NCBI RefSeq assembly: GCF_030247195.1
Contig: NC_080672.1
Location: 352,344,413-352,408,412 of the forward strand
DNA length: 64,000 nt
Origin: Topomyia yanbarensis
Lineage: Eukaryota > Arthropoda > Insecta > Diptera > Culicidae
Direction: 5' to 3'
Below, in pieces: positions 12,267 to 23,480 of the stretch (positions are counted from its first letter, which is position 1; each line of letters starts with the position of its first letter). The position numbers and the translations under genes were made by a program. The notes under the pieces were generated by a model that did no database searches, was not told the DNA's origin, and saw nothing but the letters and a program-made list of their open reading frames with translations.

Positions 12267-13721
12267 TAGGGCATTGGAGAATTTTTTTTTATTTCTTAAA
12301 GGCCCCCCATCTCATATTGTGACAAATGTCAAAATAAGCTCGGATGCCAAATCTACATCATTTGGACAATTTTAGACCCCCGCCCACTTCGCTTGAAATT
12401 TTTTGAAATTGGTACTATGGGAAAATATGGAGGAAAAATACATTAAATGCTATAACTTTTGAAGTAGCAATCAAAAAATTACAATTTATACCTCTTTTGA
12501 AAGGAAATAATCATAGCATTTGAATGGCGATATTTTTGTTTCTAGGAAAATACGGCAAGATGAAGTACTGGGTCATTTTGCCTCCAAAATCTCCTATTGT
12601 TAATGATTTTTCTGCTCCGTGATGCAAATCATGCATATTTTGTAGTTTTTATAATGTGAAAAATCTCAAAAATCGATCGGAGCCTTTTTGATCTTTGGCC
12701 GAATACGAGAAGTTGGGGTTAAATGGCCTTTTGTCATTCATATTAAACTTCATCATTTTCTCTTGAACATATCTCTATTATTCTTCGCTCAATTTTCATA
12801 AACTATACCTTGTTGAACGTGGAAAATCCTTAGGATTATAACAAAAATATATTTGTTACCGATAAAATTCAGGAACATCAAATTATCTGACATATAGTGT
12901 CGATTTCACATTTTTATCATAACATCGCACATATTAACTCCATTTAACAACAAAATTCTTATTTAATTTACTACTTTAAGTGTAAAATATGCTTAGGGAT
13001 CACATGAGAAAAGTTTCATTCCTATAAAATAGGGGAAGTTGAGGTATTGGGACAAATAATGAAAAAAATGAGCTTTGTAGAGTAAATATCAAAAAGTTTG
13101 ATGTTTCTAAATTTTACCTCTAACGTTTTTATTTTTGTTTCATTCCTCAGAATTTTACACGTTCAACAAGTTACATTTTATGAAAATTGAATGAAGAATA
13201 ATGGAGATATATGCATGAGAAAATGATAAAATTTAATATGAATGACAAAAAGCCCTATAACCCCAACTTCTCGTATTCGTACTAAGGTTAAAAGAGTTCC
13301 GTTCGATTTCTGAGATTTTTTTACATTAGAAAAACTACAAAATATGTATGATTTGCATCACGAAGCAGATAAATCATTAAAAATAGGGGATTTTGGGGCC
13401 GAAATGACCCAGTACCCCACTTTCCCGTATTTTCCTAGAAACCAAAATATCTCCATTCAAATACTAAGATTATTTCCTTTCAAAAGAGGTATAAATTGTA
13501 ATTTTCTGATTGCTACTTCAAAAGTTATAGCATTTAATGTATTTTTTCTCCATATTTTCCCATAGTACCAATTTCAAAAAATTTCAAGTGAAGTGGGAGG
13601 GGGTCCAAAATCGTCCAAATGATTTGAAATTTGGCATCCGAGCTTACTTTGACATTTGTCACAATATGAGAGGGGGGGCCTTTGAGAATTAAAAAAAAAA
13701 ATTTTTTTTTGCAATGCCCTA
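12267..13721. mobile_element. hAT-like foldback element, long inverted arms
   Basis: The two ends are the inverted sequences TAGGGCATTG and CAATGCCCTA. Pairing continues inward for roughly 550-600 bp per arm, for instance GGCCCCCCATCTCATATTGT on the left against its complement near 13665. The deeper blocks near 12710-12830 and 13150-13275 also match. It has no transposase frame, so it is non-autonomous. A shorter relative at 29144-29615 has a perfect 8-bp duplication, which with the TAGGG start suggests the hAT superfamily. Here the immediate flanks (GTGTCTAG and GTTGCACG) do not match. It interrupts a LOA-like retrotransposon. Confidence 0.85.
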
Positions 13722-14640
13722 GTTGCACGATCTATTAGGTTACTATAACTTTAAGCCGATATGGACAAAAAATTGATTCTTGTTTTAGAAGCACATACAG
13801 TGGTTTTATATTCAAGAGTACCTCTAGAGCAGTAGTAGGTGTTGTCGAGAACGCACCAATCATTGCCATCAAGACCATCATTTGAAAATGGTTGAACTTT
13901 GATTGGATTGTCATGACATCTCATGTTGTGTACATAAACTGAATGTATTTGGGTTTGAGTCTCCAAAATTTTTCCGTAAGCTCATTTATGTTGGCCGAAG
14001 ACCATGCAAGTTTTCTTTTATTCTGAAATCTATGTGAGCTGTCCAATTAAGTTTTGAGATTAGCAATAACAATTTCAGAGTCAAAGAACTGCAACGGACA
14101 AGCTCCGGTTCCTTCATTGCTTGAAAAGTACCATTGATGTTTTATTTGGTTTAATTGATAGTCCAACAGGAAGACACCATTGTTGCATCATATCAAAAAA
14201 TGTATTAGTGCAAATACCAGTGATTATTATATGATAATCATCGGTTTCGGTTTTCATACGTCGGAAACCCAAATTCATTAAGTTTCCTCAATAAGCCAAG
14301 GTGACAAGGTTCCATAGAAGTGGTGACAGCACATTACCTTGAGGATATCCGCAGAAACTCAGTTTTATTATCTCTACTTGTCTTAACGATGAGCACAGAT
14401 GACGGTTGCTAAGCATTGCGTGTATCCAGTTCGTGGTGCACCTTCAATATCAAGCAAAACTCCTTAACTTCATTACTTTCCTCAACTATTTCTAAGAAAA
14501 ATAGTTTATAATGTGCCGTCTTTTCACAAACCTGGCACCAGATTGTTCTTGATAGATGCATAGATTTTTTATGTAAAACTGCTTTCGCATTATGTTTTGT
14601 ACTGCAGGCTCAGAGATAGGAGGACATTGGGTGGTGCAAC
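13722..14640 (-). pseudogene. LOA-like retrotransposon fragment, reverse transcriptase
   Basis: Minus-strand translation gives RT landmarks in order: a motif-A remnant (LDIEGA) near 14460, WIHAMLSNRHL, then GYPQGNVLSPLLWNL at about 14310-14355, a GFPTY...DDYHIIITG box near 14215-14265, LPVGLSIKP near 14145, and LNWTAHIDFRIK near 14025-14060. Stops and frame breaks are frequent. The continuation is the RNase H segment at 11900-12266 on the far side of the foldback insertion. The wording GYPQG and the spacing resemble LOA-clade elements. Clade assignment is from memory of family style, not a search. Confidence 0.72.
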
Positions 14641-14649
14641 CACATTCTC

Positions 14650-16015
14650 ACCACAAAAACACTATTTTTTTAAATACTGTTACCGATCTAAGTTTTAGCT
14701 GTTTCGTAACAATATAATTCCATAAACCATTAATTTAATTATAGTATGTATGTTATGATTTTGTTCTTTTTTGTTAGTTTTTTTGCTATTGGCTCTCTAT
14801 TATTATTGTTGTTAGTTTTTTAATTGAATTAAAAAAATATATTTGTTGATACTTTTTGTTTAACAGAGGATAAGTTTTTGTACTAACCACTAACCGTTAA
14901 AATTCAAACCAATAATTAGGCGTCGATAATTCGCGAAAAAAAACATTGTAAATGATAGCGGTTGGGGGAAATTTGGGAAATCTGCCTGTATTGCTCGAGG
15001 GTTGAAAAGAGGTCTTTCGAACCCACCCCGGAACGTCCAGACCAAGCGTTGGGGCCTAGGACGTGTTCCCCTCTGGACCAGTCATTACCCCTCAATGCAC
15101 CTATAATCCCGCTACCGTCACCAATCTGAAGGTATTAAATGTAGCGGAAAAACCGCAACGGCAAAATAGTCCGCACTAATCATATGCAAACTGTATAATG
15201 CAAAATTTTCTAACGCCGAATGTTTTGCTGCATGACTGATTGGCACCGCGGTAGAGTTGAGTCAAGTGTCAGTAAATTAGCCGCAGAACCACTGTTTCCG
15301 GAAAAGCTAAGGGAGAGAAAGATAAGGAGGACGAGAGAGAGAATAAGAGGAATTGGACATCGTAGGGTTTTTGGGAAATGATGATGAGTGAGGTAGGTCA
15401 GTTTGGATGCAAGTCTTAGGCGAGTAAGTTCAGTGAAATTATAAAACGGTATAGTTTGGAAAGTATAAAATCCTGCGAGAAGTTTTTCAACCCATGTCGG
15501 TTCGGACCTGACACCAAGAGTCCGCTCGAAGTGATTTTGCGGTCAAAATTCGGCCTGTGTCCCACCGTTGGCCGCTACGAGTTTTCAGAAGTCGGTTTCC
15601 ATTAAGACGGCGACCCGCCACTGCGTCGTGAAATTATCAACCCACGGTACGTCCGCCGAAGTCCACCGCCGCACCCTAGCACGGCCGACGAGAATCGCTC
15701 CTGGGTTAGACAACGATACGCCATTGTGGAGCCACGGAAGCACCAAGTGACGGTAACATCTCGAACGCGTGCGCGGTTTCCTAAAAGGCCACGCGCATCA
15801 CTTCTACCCACGCTGGAAGCACCGGCGCTACGCTGGTATTGACGCCAAAATCACCGCTTTGTTCGCCAAGCAGCATCGACAGCAACGACGGCCCGCCAAA
15901 CGGGCTCAGGTACGTTCAATTCCTCCTCTCTCCCACCCACGTGTCGGATCAGCGAAGGGCCCCAACGTTAATAATTAGGCGCCTAAAACTCCGTTCAAAA
16001 ATAAATCGTAAAATT
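14650..16015. other. Unresolved region, AT-rich then GC-rich
   Basis: AT-rich DNA up to about 14990 passes into a GC-rich stretch at 15000-15990. The stretch is bracketed by a direct repeat AATAATTAGGCG (14911 and 15970) and by the inverted pair CGTTGGGGCC (15047) and GGCCCCAACG (15958). Translated fragments at 15540-15980 are Arg/Pro-rich and match nothing I recognise. A degraded LTR-retrotransposon or other mobile DNA is possible, but no primer-binding site, protease or RT was seen. Confidence 0.4.
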
Positions 16016-16244
16016 GTAAACGTTTTCTTTTTGTTCCTACGAGAGCCTTTTTCTTTGTTGGATGGTTTCTATATTGATTCGCTTGATTTGATAAATTGTT
16101 TAAAAACGGTAAGTACAGTGAGTCCTCCCGAGAACGGTACCCGCCCCTGAAATCGAAAGAAGGTGAGCTAGCCGCGTGGTGTTCTTCAAGAATACTTTCA
16201 ATGCCGGAAAGTAGTTCCTACATGTTTCCTTTCCAATGGATTAG

Positions 16245-16302
16245 GTAAGTACAAGTCTCTCGGATTTACTGTCTATCAGATTAAATTGCTCAATAATTTT
16301 AG
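16245..16302 (+). other. Possible short intron
   Basis: GTAAGT at 16245 and TTTTAG ending at 16302 would bound a 58-bp intron, a normal size for insects. The downstream plus-strand frame stays open for 82 codons. The preceding bases would supply TAG in that phase, so the join does not keep the frame. It may be chance. Confidence 0.2.
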
Positions 16303-16379
16303 AACGCCAGGATCTTCAATCGCGCATTCGAACACCTCGTACTAACTCTCTTCTACGACTACCTTTTTGGGAACACCAA

Positions 16380-17370
16380 CTACGATCGCCAAGTGATATT
16401 ACCGGACTTCAGCGGGCTTTCAATAGAGATGCCACAGGATTTGACTTCCACTGGACTAGAAATAAGTTTTTGTCTATCCTTAAATGTAACTAGACTAAGA
16501 ACCACCATTGGGGCCAAGGGATCTATTGGTTTTGATACTACAAACAAATAAACACCCATTTTCTCTTTCAACAAATGTTCCACATCGTAATTGTTCGGTC
16601 TTTTGTGAAAATACCGGAAGTCAACAACCACCGCAGTTGCGTGGACTACAACGTCTTTCTTTTGTACCTCACCTATCTCGACAGAATTGAAGTAATAGTT
16701 TCTTTTGTTCTTCAGGCAAGGCACACAACATAAAAATATCTGTTTTTGTCGTTCGCTTTGCGCAAACTCGGGCAGAGGCAGAAAGCACACTGAGTATAGT
16801 TGTTTGAAGTAGCAATCTTCTTCACCATTTCATCATCAATGTTTAAACCAAAACGAGATACAAATTTGTTAAGAGTCGCAGAACTACAATTTGATACAAA
16901 TTTGAGAGCTATCTCCCCCTCTGGCTACGTGCCTGTTACAGTCGTTGGGATTTTGGCTTTCAAGGACAAATAAAGAGCAATAGCAATATGAATTACTTCT
17001 TTTTTTTCCACAAAAGTGTTAATGATTCCAACACACAAAACGGGTGAATATTTCAAAATAAAAGAACAGGATATCAATTCTGTTGATTTTCCGCTTGATT
17101 TATTCGATTCAATCTTATGACAGCCGTTTTCTCAAAAGTGAACTGTAATGTTTCATTTTCTCCAACGTCTGCGATTAATATTTGTTCATTTTGAAAATCC
17201 GAAATAAAATTAACATTGGTGGTTAAATCCCTGTTAACTTATATTCAGCAATGTTAAAAAAATCGAATTCATGGAACATCATTGTACAAAGAATTTCTGA
17301 GTCAAATTGATCCAAAACACCTATAACAGGTAAATAGTGACTTGCAAAAAATTCTTGCACTTTGCAATTT
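16380..17370 (-). pseudogene. Unrecognised protein-coding remnant
   Basis: The minus strand carries a long coding-like stretch in two to three frames. The intact part (16380-16790) encodes 136 residues, including VEHLLKEKMGVYLFVVSKPI and CCVPCLKNKRNYYFNSVE. Upstream, another frame reads FVSRFGLNIDDEMVKKIA and IHIAIALYLSLKAKIP with a single TAG between them. Still further upstream it reads FISDFQNEQILIADVGENET. Paired cysteines (QCAFCLC, CVPC) could be metal ligands. Together these would make a product of about 300 residues broken by one stop and two or more frame changes. I do not recognise the family; a transposon, viral or host origin is open. The opposite strand is also open at 16303-16548 but looks less coherent. 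Confidence 0.5.
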
Positions 17371-17437
17371 GATTCCAGCTAGTTTCATTTCCTCGAATAA
17401 CTAAAAATGTGGAAAAGTTGGATTTGAATGTTCCGTC

Positions 17438-17855
17438 TTCCACTCGTCAGTAACTGACACCAACTTGATGATATATCCTAACCAACACCAAAATTGGCAC
17501 CAGTTAGTCACTAAATCCAAACAGTTCACACAACATGTGAGAACGCCTAAAGTAACTTGCTGGTACCGAGTGATGTCTCGGTTAGCCAAGCACAGAAGCT
17601 CTGGGTCGCTGACGAGTATTCACATGAAAGCCAAACGTTTGCGAGTGTGCCAAAAAACAGTTCGTTCCCCTATATTACTCGTCAGCGACCTAGAGTTTCT
17701 GTGCTTTGCAAATCGAGATATCACTCGATGCTTTAAGCGTCCCTTATGTTGTGTGAACTGGTTGGATTTGGTATGTTACTGACGCCAATTTTGGTGTCGG
17801 TTAAGATATGTTGTCTAACTGACAGCAAGTTGGTATCGGTTACTGACGAGTGGAA
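17438..17855. mobile_element. Palindromic MITE, CTCGTCAGTAAC family
   Basis: The ends are the inverted sequences TTCCACTCGTCAGTAAC and GTTACTGACGAGTGGAA. Complementarity continues inward through a GACACCAA block, the ATCCAAACAGTTCACACAAC block near 17515 and its counterpart near 17755, a CTCGGTACC-type block, and the central CGTCAGCGACC against its partner. About 418 bp, with no coding capacity. A related left half lies at 47909-48008, interrupted by another MITE. The superfamily is not clear because no duplicated target is evident. Confidence 0.85.
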
Positions 17856-17869
17856 TACAAATCATTCTG

Positions 17870-19126
17870 GGTTAGGTCTTGTGCCCTCATGCGCACATTG
17901 ATTTATCTAATTTTTTCAGCTGGCAAAAAATTTTGCATGAAAATGAAGAGTCTTATATAGTTTATGTATTTCTGATGTAATTTCCTTGCTGTTGAAAATA
18001 TAATAATAGAATACGAAAACTCATTTCCACCAGAAAGTGCATCTCTATGACCTAAAATACCACCCGTCGATCACCCGTCGGATTCGAGGCACGTAAAGTG
18101 TTTTGATGAACGGATCGCGTTTTTGCAGCAAAATAGTAATCAGCATTTTTACTATCCTGGAGCTTAATGTCACTAGCTCCAGCCTGTGCACGCCAGTTTT
18201 AGTTGTGTTCTTTTGACACATAATTTGAAGACAGTTCGACATACTTATGATGCAGGCCTTTTGTCCAACCTGATCCTCCCAACAAGTGCAAGCCATAAAC
18301 AACTCTTCAATTTTAAGCTACAAGTCCGTCTGCTGTCAACAAAGATACCAAAACAGGTCGACGAAACACTAATCATGACCAAAAAATCTCTCTTTAAATT
18401 ATGAACCGGTCCAACAACATAACCGTACACCTGAAGCGCCAGTCGTGGTCGATTTCAATTTGTTTGCGTTCCGTTAATCGCATACCTGCGATAACATTGT
18501 TATCTAAATTAAGCCATCTCAGGTTATGGCAATCGACGACGACGACGACGACGAAAACGAAAAAGGTAGTCCCATGTAGTAGCTGAAACGGAACATCATC
18601 GCTGCCCTCGACACTGCCCGGTTTCAATTTCATCAACCAACCGTGGAAGGATCAAAGCACGATTTTACCGTTGCTCCACTGCCGGGTGCCGACAACATCC
18701 ACGGATGGTTGCTAATCGAACAAGATTTCCATTGTATATTGTCTTTGATTAGAACCGACGTCGAACACGATTTATCTACTAGCTACGATGATTCGCACTA
18801 GGGAAACTGCAAACCAAATGTGCCTGAACACCGACTGACAGGTCCGAGATTGGAAAACGTGAATCACACTTCTTTGGTTTCGCTGCCTGATGTCGCCTCT
18901 GACTGAGCAGCCCCCGAGAGGAATTTGTTGTTATTATTGCACAGCCGCCAACCCGCCCTGCCCGGCATGACGGATCCAGGGGGGCAACACGGAAGGTCAT
19001 AAATCAATCCGCTAAATCACCTCACGACGATTAATGTCACTTTTGGCTTAGACAGCAGCAGGCGTGCGATCGCGCGAAATTAACATCGACACACACACTG
19101 CGATCGCGATTCGAAGCGCCGTATTT

Positions 19127-19127
<1 letters not shown>
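17870..19127. other. Non-genic DNA, no firm gene
   Basis: No intact gene is seen. One minus-strand frame near 18490-18545 reads CHNLRWLNLDNNVI, which resembles a leucine-rich repeat (LxxLxLxxN). It is isolated, has only one repeat, and is preceded by a GAC-repeat-derived poly-Val run, so it is not called as a gene. The 18550-19100 part is GC-richer and may be host sequence. Confidence 0.35.

Positions 19128-19190
<63 letters not shown>
19128..19190. repeat. GA microsatellite
   Basis: About 63 bp of nearly pure GA dinucleotides with one AAAG interruption. Such tracts bind GAGA-type factors in insects, and promoter function is possible. Nothing downstream confirms it. Confidence 0.95.
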
Positions 19191-19199
19191 CGCTTTGAT

Positions 19200-20735
19200 T
19201 TGAGATGGTTCGTTAAGTTACCTCCACACCCGGTCGCATCGTTATTTAGTTAATCAGTTGGTTCCGGCCGGCGGCGGTTGTAAATCATAACCGTTTCTTT
19301 TTGTGGGCGATTATCAGCTAGAATTGATAGAATCATTAAGGTGGATCAGCGAGGACAATATTAGACAAAGCGCGAAGATTTATGAAGTGTCGTGGCGAAA
19401 AATTGTATCAAAATGTAAGGTCGTATGAGTTATAAATCTACATGACGTGCTTATTTCAAGTGAGTAGTCGGACAAATTGCTGACTTTATTATACTTTCGA
19501 ATATTTTTTTTGGTTCGCTTTTGTTATGCTTCTTGGCATAAACTTTCGAAACCAGTAAATAATGGCACATCCAAAAATCTAATCTATACGCTCTTCGTGA
19601 AGATCATGAAAGCGTTGGTCGCCTTAAGCTAAGATAGTACTATGATTGATTTTATTTTTACAGAACGTTAAATTTTCGAATCAGAAATCAGTTAAGTGTT
19701 GAAAAGTTTCATCTCACACTGATAGAAAAGTGCAAACCGTATATTCAATATTTTTATCATTATTCAAATATTAAAATGGAAATCGGTAATAGTCAAATGT
19801 CAGATTCTGAGGAGACGATTTAGAAACACTAATTCCTTGACTAATTAAGCGGTAACAATTCAATCACTTTGCGAGTTGCATTTTGTTTAATTTCAAACTA
19901 ATTGTATTCAGGGCCAGCGGAATGCGTGGGTAGTACGAGTAGTACTACCCACTCGAAAATTACCGAGAGGGGAAATACCCACTCGAAAGATTGGAACAAA
20001 TCAAAACCTGAGGTTAACCACGTATATGTTTTTTTTCGCACAAAATTCTTGCGTTGGAAATCCTCAATGTAAAACAATTGCATTTTTTTTATTCAGGTAA
20101 AAATTTATTTGCTCTGCAATTTTAATCAAGATCTATTTGAAATTCGGAATTATTTATTATATTTATATTCATGGAAATACATTTTGACACATCTACATCT
20201 TAAAACAATGAGTTCAGATCGAAAGACAAAATATATTAATATGCAATTTTATTCAGACTATGGGATGCAGTTAGAAATATTTTTAAGGACAGTACAAGCA
20301 ATTTGCAATTTTTTAACATGAATAATTGAAGTTCATTTGATTAAAAATTGAAGCAAGGAGAAACAATCACTAGACAATCAGTAGACTTTGTATAAGGAAG
20401 GCAAAAGATTGTTGATCCCAACATCAGTAGCAGAGACCGTATCAGAGAACAATCAGAGAAAAATGACAAGGAAAAAAGAAATGAAACTTGTAGCTTTGTG
20501 GCAAACGGAAGATCACTATCAGGACATCATGAACCGGATCGCCAACTGGCCTCCTTGGATCCGCTTGGAACGCTTGGGATTACATTTGCAGATACCTGAT
20601 AGTAAGTCAACCAAAATAGTAGATATAAATAAATTTGGACGATAGCCAGCATATCTCGGACTAGAAACAGGTCGAAGGCATTCGTTTAACGCAGATCTGG
20701 CACTACATAACTAGAAAAAATCGTGTAAATTTACG
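19200..20735. other. Non-genic AT-rich DNA
   Basis: No gene or clear mobile-element boundary was found. The phrase GTAGTACGAGTAGTACTACCC near 19930-19950 is a short local palindrome. An 85-codon frame at 20388-20645 has no recognisable feature. Confidence 0.4.
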
Positions 20736-20738
20736 TCT

Positions 20739-20802
20739 CTTGACCATGACTATACGAACACCAAAAATGAAACAGTTTGGTGTTCGTATAGTCATGGTCA
20801 AG
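20739..20802. repeat. Perfect 27-bp inverted repeat, 10-base loop
   Basis: CTTGACCATGACTATACGAA and seven further bases (20739-20765) pair without mismatch with 20776-20802. A transcript of either strand would form a 27-bp stem with a 10-base loop. It is isolated and does not extend into larger inverted arms. It might be a hairpin RNA precursor, a tiny MITE or a recent inverted duplication. No flanking target duplication is visible. Confidence 0.9.
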
Positions 20803-20959
20803 AATTGAATTTAATTAAACATGTCGTTCAGTTTTGCGAATGTCGTAATTTTATTCCACATATGGCGAATGTTTAAAATATGTAATTTTATGGCACTGCG
20901 CTTGGAAAGTGCATCTTTCATGTAAAATTAAACAGAACACGGTTATATTTCGTCATTTC

Positions 20960-21420
20960 GTCAATTACGGTTTGTTAGATTGTTGTAAGTTTCGAAATAC
21001 CTCAACGGTAAAATTTAGTTTTTTTTGGTATGTAGAACCACCACGACCAGACAACATGTTCAATGTCGCGATAGCCGTCACCGCAAGCGCAGAGAACGCT
21101 ATTTACGACCCCAATACGTCGGAGATGCGCAATCAACGTATAATGATTGGACATGATCCGAGATGCCACTCGAAGGAAGTCACGTCGTTCATCCATCCTT
21201 TTTAACCAAGATTGGTTGATGCCTTTGGGATTCCTGAACTTCCATTATCCCACAAAATTTGCCAATTTTCGAGCGTTCTGTAACTCTAAATCGAACTAAA
21301 AAATTCGTTGAAGTTGCGCAATGTTTCACAAATATTACCTTCTAATGCCTAAGTGTCCGCCTTCTCATTACCATTCTAATATAAGTGTCACTTTTTTTAT
21401 TACCCGGAGTAGATCAATGC
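20960..21420 (-). pseudogene. I-clade retrotransposon remnant, end of RNase H and C-terminus
   Basis: The minus strand encodes a broken NEKAD block (the NExAD motif at the end of retrotransposon RNase H) near 21380, then MDERRDFLRVASRIMSNHYT at about 21130-21196 and CACGDGYRDIEHVVW at about 21050-21095. The same C-terminal Cys-His signature occurs in the better-preserved copy at 37700-38412. Frameshifts separate the pieces. It probably belongs to one decayed element with the endonuclease fragment at 21840-22304. Confidence 0.75.
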
Positions 21421-21839
21421 GAATGAACTCAAACTAATATTTGTATCAGGAAATCCGGAACGATTTCAATATAAAGAATCTAGGATCACCCATATTCTCT
21501 CCGTGAAAATTAGGAGTGCTTTCCATGCTCCATCGATCGAATTGCCTACTTGGAACTGTAACGATGTAGACATGGTCGTAGGTAAATATAAAACCAACGC
21601 GAATATCTTTTCTGTCAGATAAATTTGTGTGTTTGAAGAACAATTATTACGTTTATATACATTATTATAATTTCATCGCGAAACGTCTATCATTTGAATG
21701 TGAATTTACGAGGAAGCTGCTATACGAAATATTGTTTCTCTCATTAATCCGTTGACGAATCGGTGCCAATAACCGCGTTTTTCAGTTTGCATCAAGTTTT
21801 TTATTTGCGTTTCTAACGTCGCGTATATTCAGAAAAATT

Positions 21840-22304
21840 TGGGCGATCTGACGTTCAAAAAGTCCTCATGGGACCTTTTCGCATACAATTCTGAGCACTC
21901 TCTGTCCACAACGGAGTGGGAAACCGTCTACGATTGTTCGCGCCAGGTATTCGTTTTGTCTGACCTTTAATCTCAGTGTAGAAAAACAAGCCAGTCAAAA
22001 AGTTGCACTCTGCCACCGGAGGAATTTCTCATTTTGATTCGATTGTTTCGGATATAGTGGACGCGTAGCTCTTTCAATCAATGGGCACACTAATGAGGTA
22101 CAGTACAACGATAAATCTAACGCAGTTGGACTCGTTGGTAGGGCTTCGTGCCATTTCTACTGTATTCAAGATGGTCATACTGAAATTGTCGCGAATATCA
22201 TACAGCAAGATAGATCGGTTATCAGCATGACGACAACCCCATGACATGCCATGGGAGTTGAAATCTTCTCGAACCATGTGCGATGTGTATGGAAAGAATA
22301 TCAA
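21840..22304 (-). pseudogene. I-clade retrotransposon remnant, endonuclease and linker
   Basis: A minus-strand frame reads DFNSHGMSWGCRHADNRS, then LYDIRDNFSMTILNT and MARSPTNES. This is the DFNSHG block of a retrotransposon endonuclease followed by its usual spacing. Farther along, other frames give VVDRECSELYAKR, part of the linker before RT. RT itself is not recognisable between here and 21420, so the element is internally deleted or heavily eroded. Confidence 0.7.
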
Positions 22305-22699
22305 TAAATCTTTGCCTATGATTCGGATTTAACAAACAACAACTTCAATACCTGGTACCGAGCAAAGGCTAATCCGATTGAAATAAAAGCACGTTTTGAT
22401 TCCCAAAACGCTCCTCAATATTGTTTTCGGCCGTGGAGAATAATGCTAAAATTGAGGAAGATCTACGTCGGAAGTAAACCTAGAAAAATAAAATGACTGA
22501 AATATAGAGACACTTGAAGTTTTGGACGTCCCATGTGGATTTTCCGAGACCAGGAGCCAATGTCTTGATCCTCTCCGCATTTTCCACACCGTGCCTTATT
22601 TCTACAATGGGTTCTTCAGTTCATGCCCCGGGTTACAAAAAGGCGAACAAGTAGACGAGCCCCGTTCAAAAGAAGAAATTTTGGAAGAACAAATCTGGC

Positions 22700-22984
22700 G
22701 AAAGGCTCGAAATGAGCCTGATGGAAAATAAGTTTTCTAATGCTCCTTCATTTTTACTGAACACAATTGCTTGCATACCAGAATTTACACTAACTGAAGG
22801 TCGGGGATCTGGAAGAGCCACCCCTATTTCGCAATCAAGGTCCTACTCGGAGATTACACCATCAATCTCTACTTCCCGGGCTGGTACGCAGACAAAATAC
22901 TTTTTCGTACACAGTCGAGTGTTTTTAATTAGATCATGCAATTTATCGATGACGATTAATGGCCTGTCTTTGGTCCGGAAGTAG
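22700..22984 (-). pseudogene. Possible ORF1 remnant of the same I-clade element
   Basis: Lying upstream on the same strand as the endonuclease fragment, this stretch translates in mixed frames to pieces such as VPAREVEIDG and DCEIGVALPDPRP. These are reminiscent of the central part of I-type ORF1. Stops are frequent. The call depends mainly on position and is weak. Confidence 0.35.
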
Positions 22985-23289
22985 ACCATCCGGGGGCCGG
23001 TTGTACTAGATATAATTTGTATCGAAAATGAGACTTATTGGTATTATTTTTGCCATCGGAGAAATATTCAAATCGATTTCCACTAAGCCTGAAAGGATGT
23101 CGGTCGCCGAAGATACCCAGCGGCTCACACACAGCTAGCTTCAAAGCACAGTCAGAAAAATGCCGACTCGGAATAGTGGTGGGGTATTTCCGTCGTAGTT
23201 AAATTGATTTTTTTTTTCTATCACGAACGTCAACAGCAAGGTAGCGACTGCACAAAACATTAACAGTCCTTCCCGTCATGTACGGAAAG

Positions 23290-23480
23290 CAAGATATATA
23301 GTTTGGATCCACATATCCGATCCGAGAGTCCGGATCTAGACTCTTCTCTGGTCCGGATTGGGAACTAGTCCAGATCCGGAAACTGATCCAGATCCGGGAG
23401 GTCTAAATTTGAGTCCAGATCGGGAGCTGTGTCGGATCCGGACACTAGGCCGGATCCGAGAACTGCCTAAAACTTTTCTT
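23290..23480. repeat. Short-period repeats of GATCCGG
   Basis: The motif GATCCGG or its close forms (GGTCCGGAT, CAGATCCGG, CGGATCCGG) recurs about ten times in 190 bp, at irregular spacing of roughly 15-25 bp. Several copies are self-complementary. GC content is well above the flanks. Origin is unknown. Confidence 0.8.

Noticed and set aside
18394..18636. Single leucine-rich-repeat-like segment on the minus strand
   Set aside because: Only one repeat, next to a poly-Val run produced by a GAC repeat, with no further repeats or splice-supported exon.
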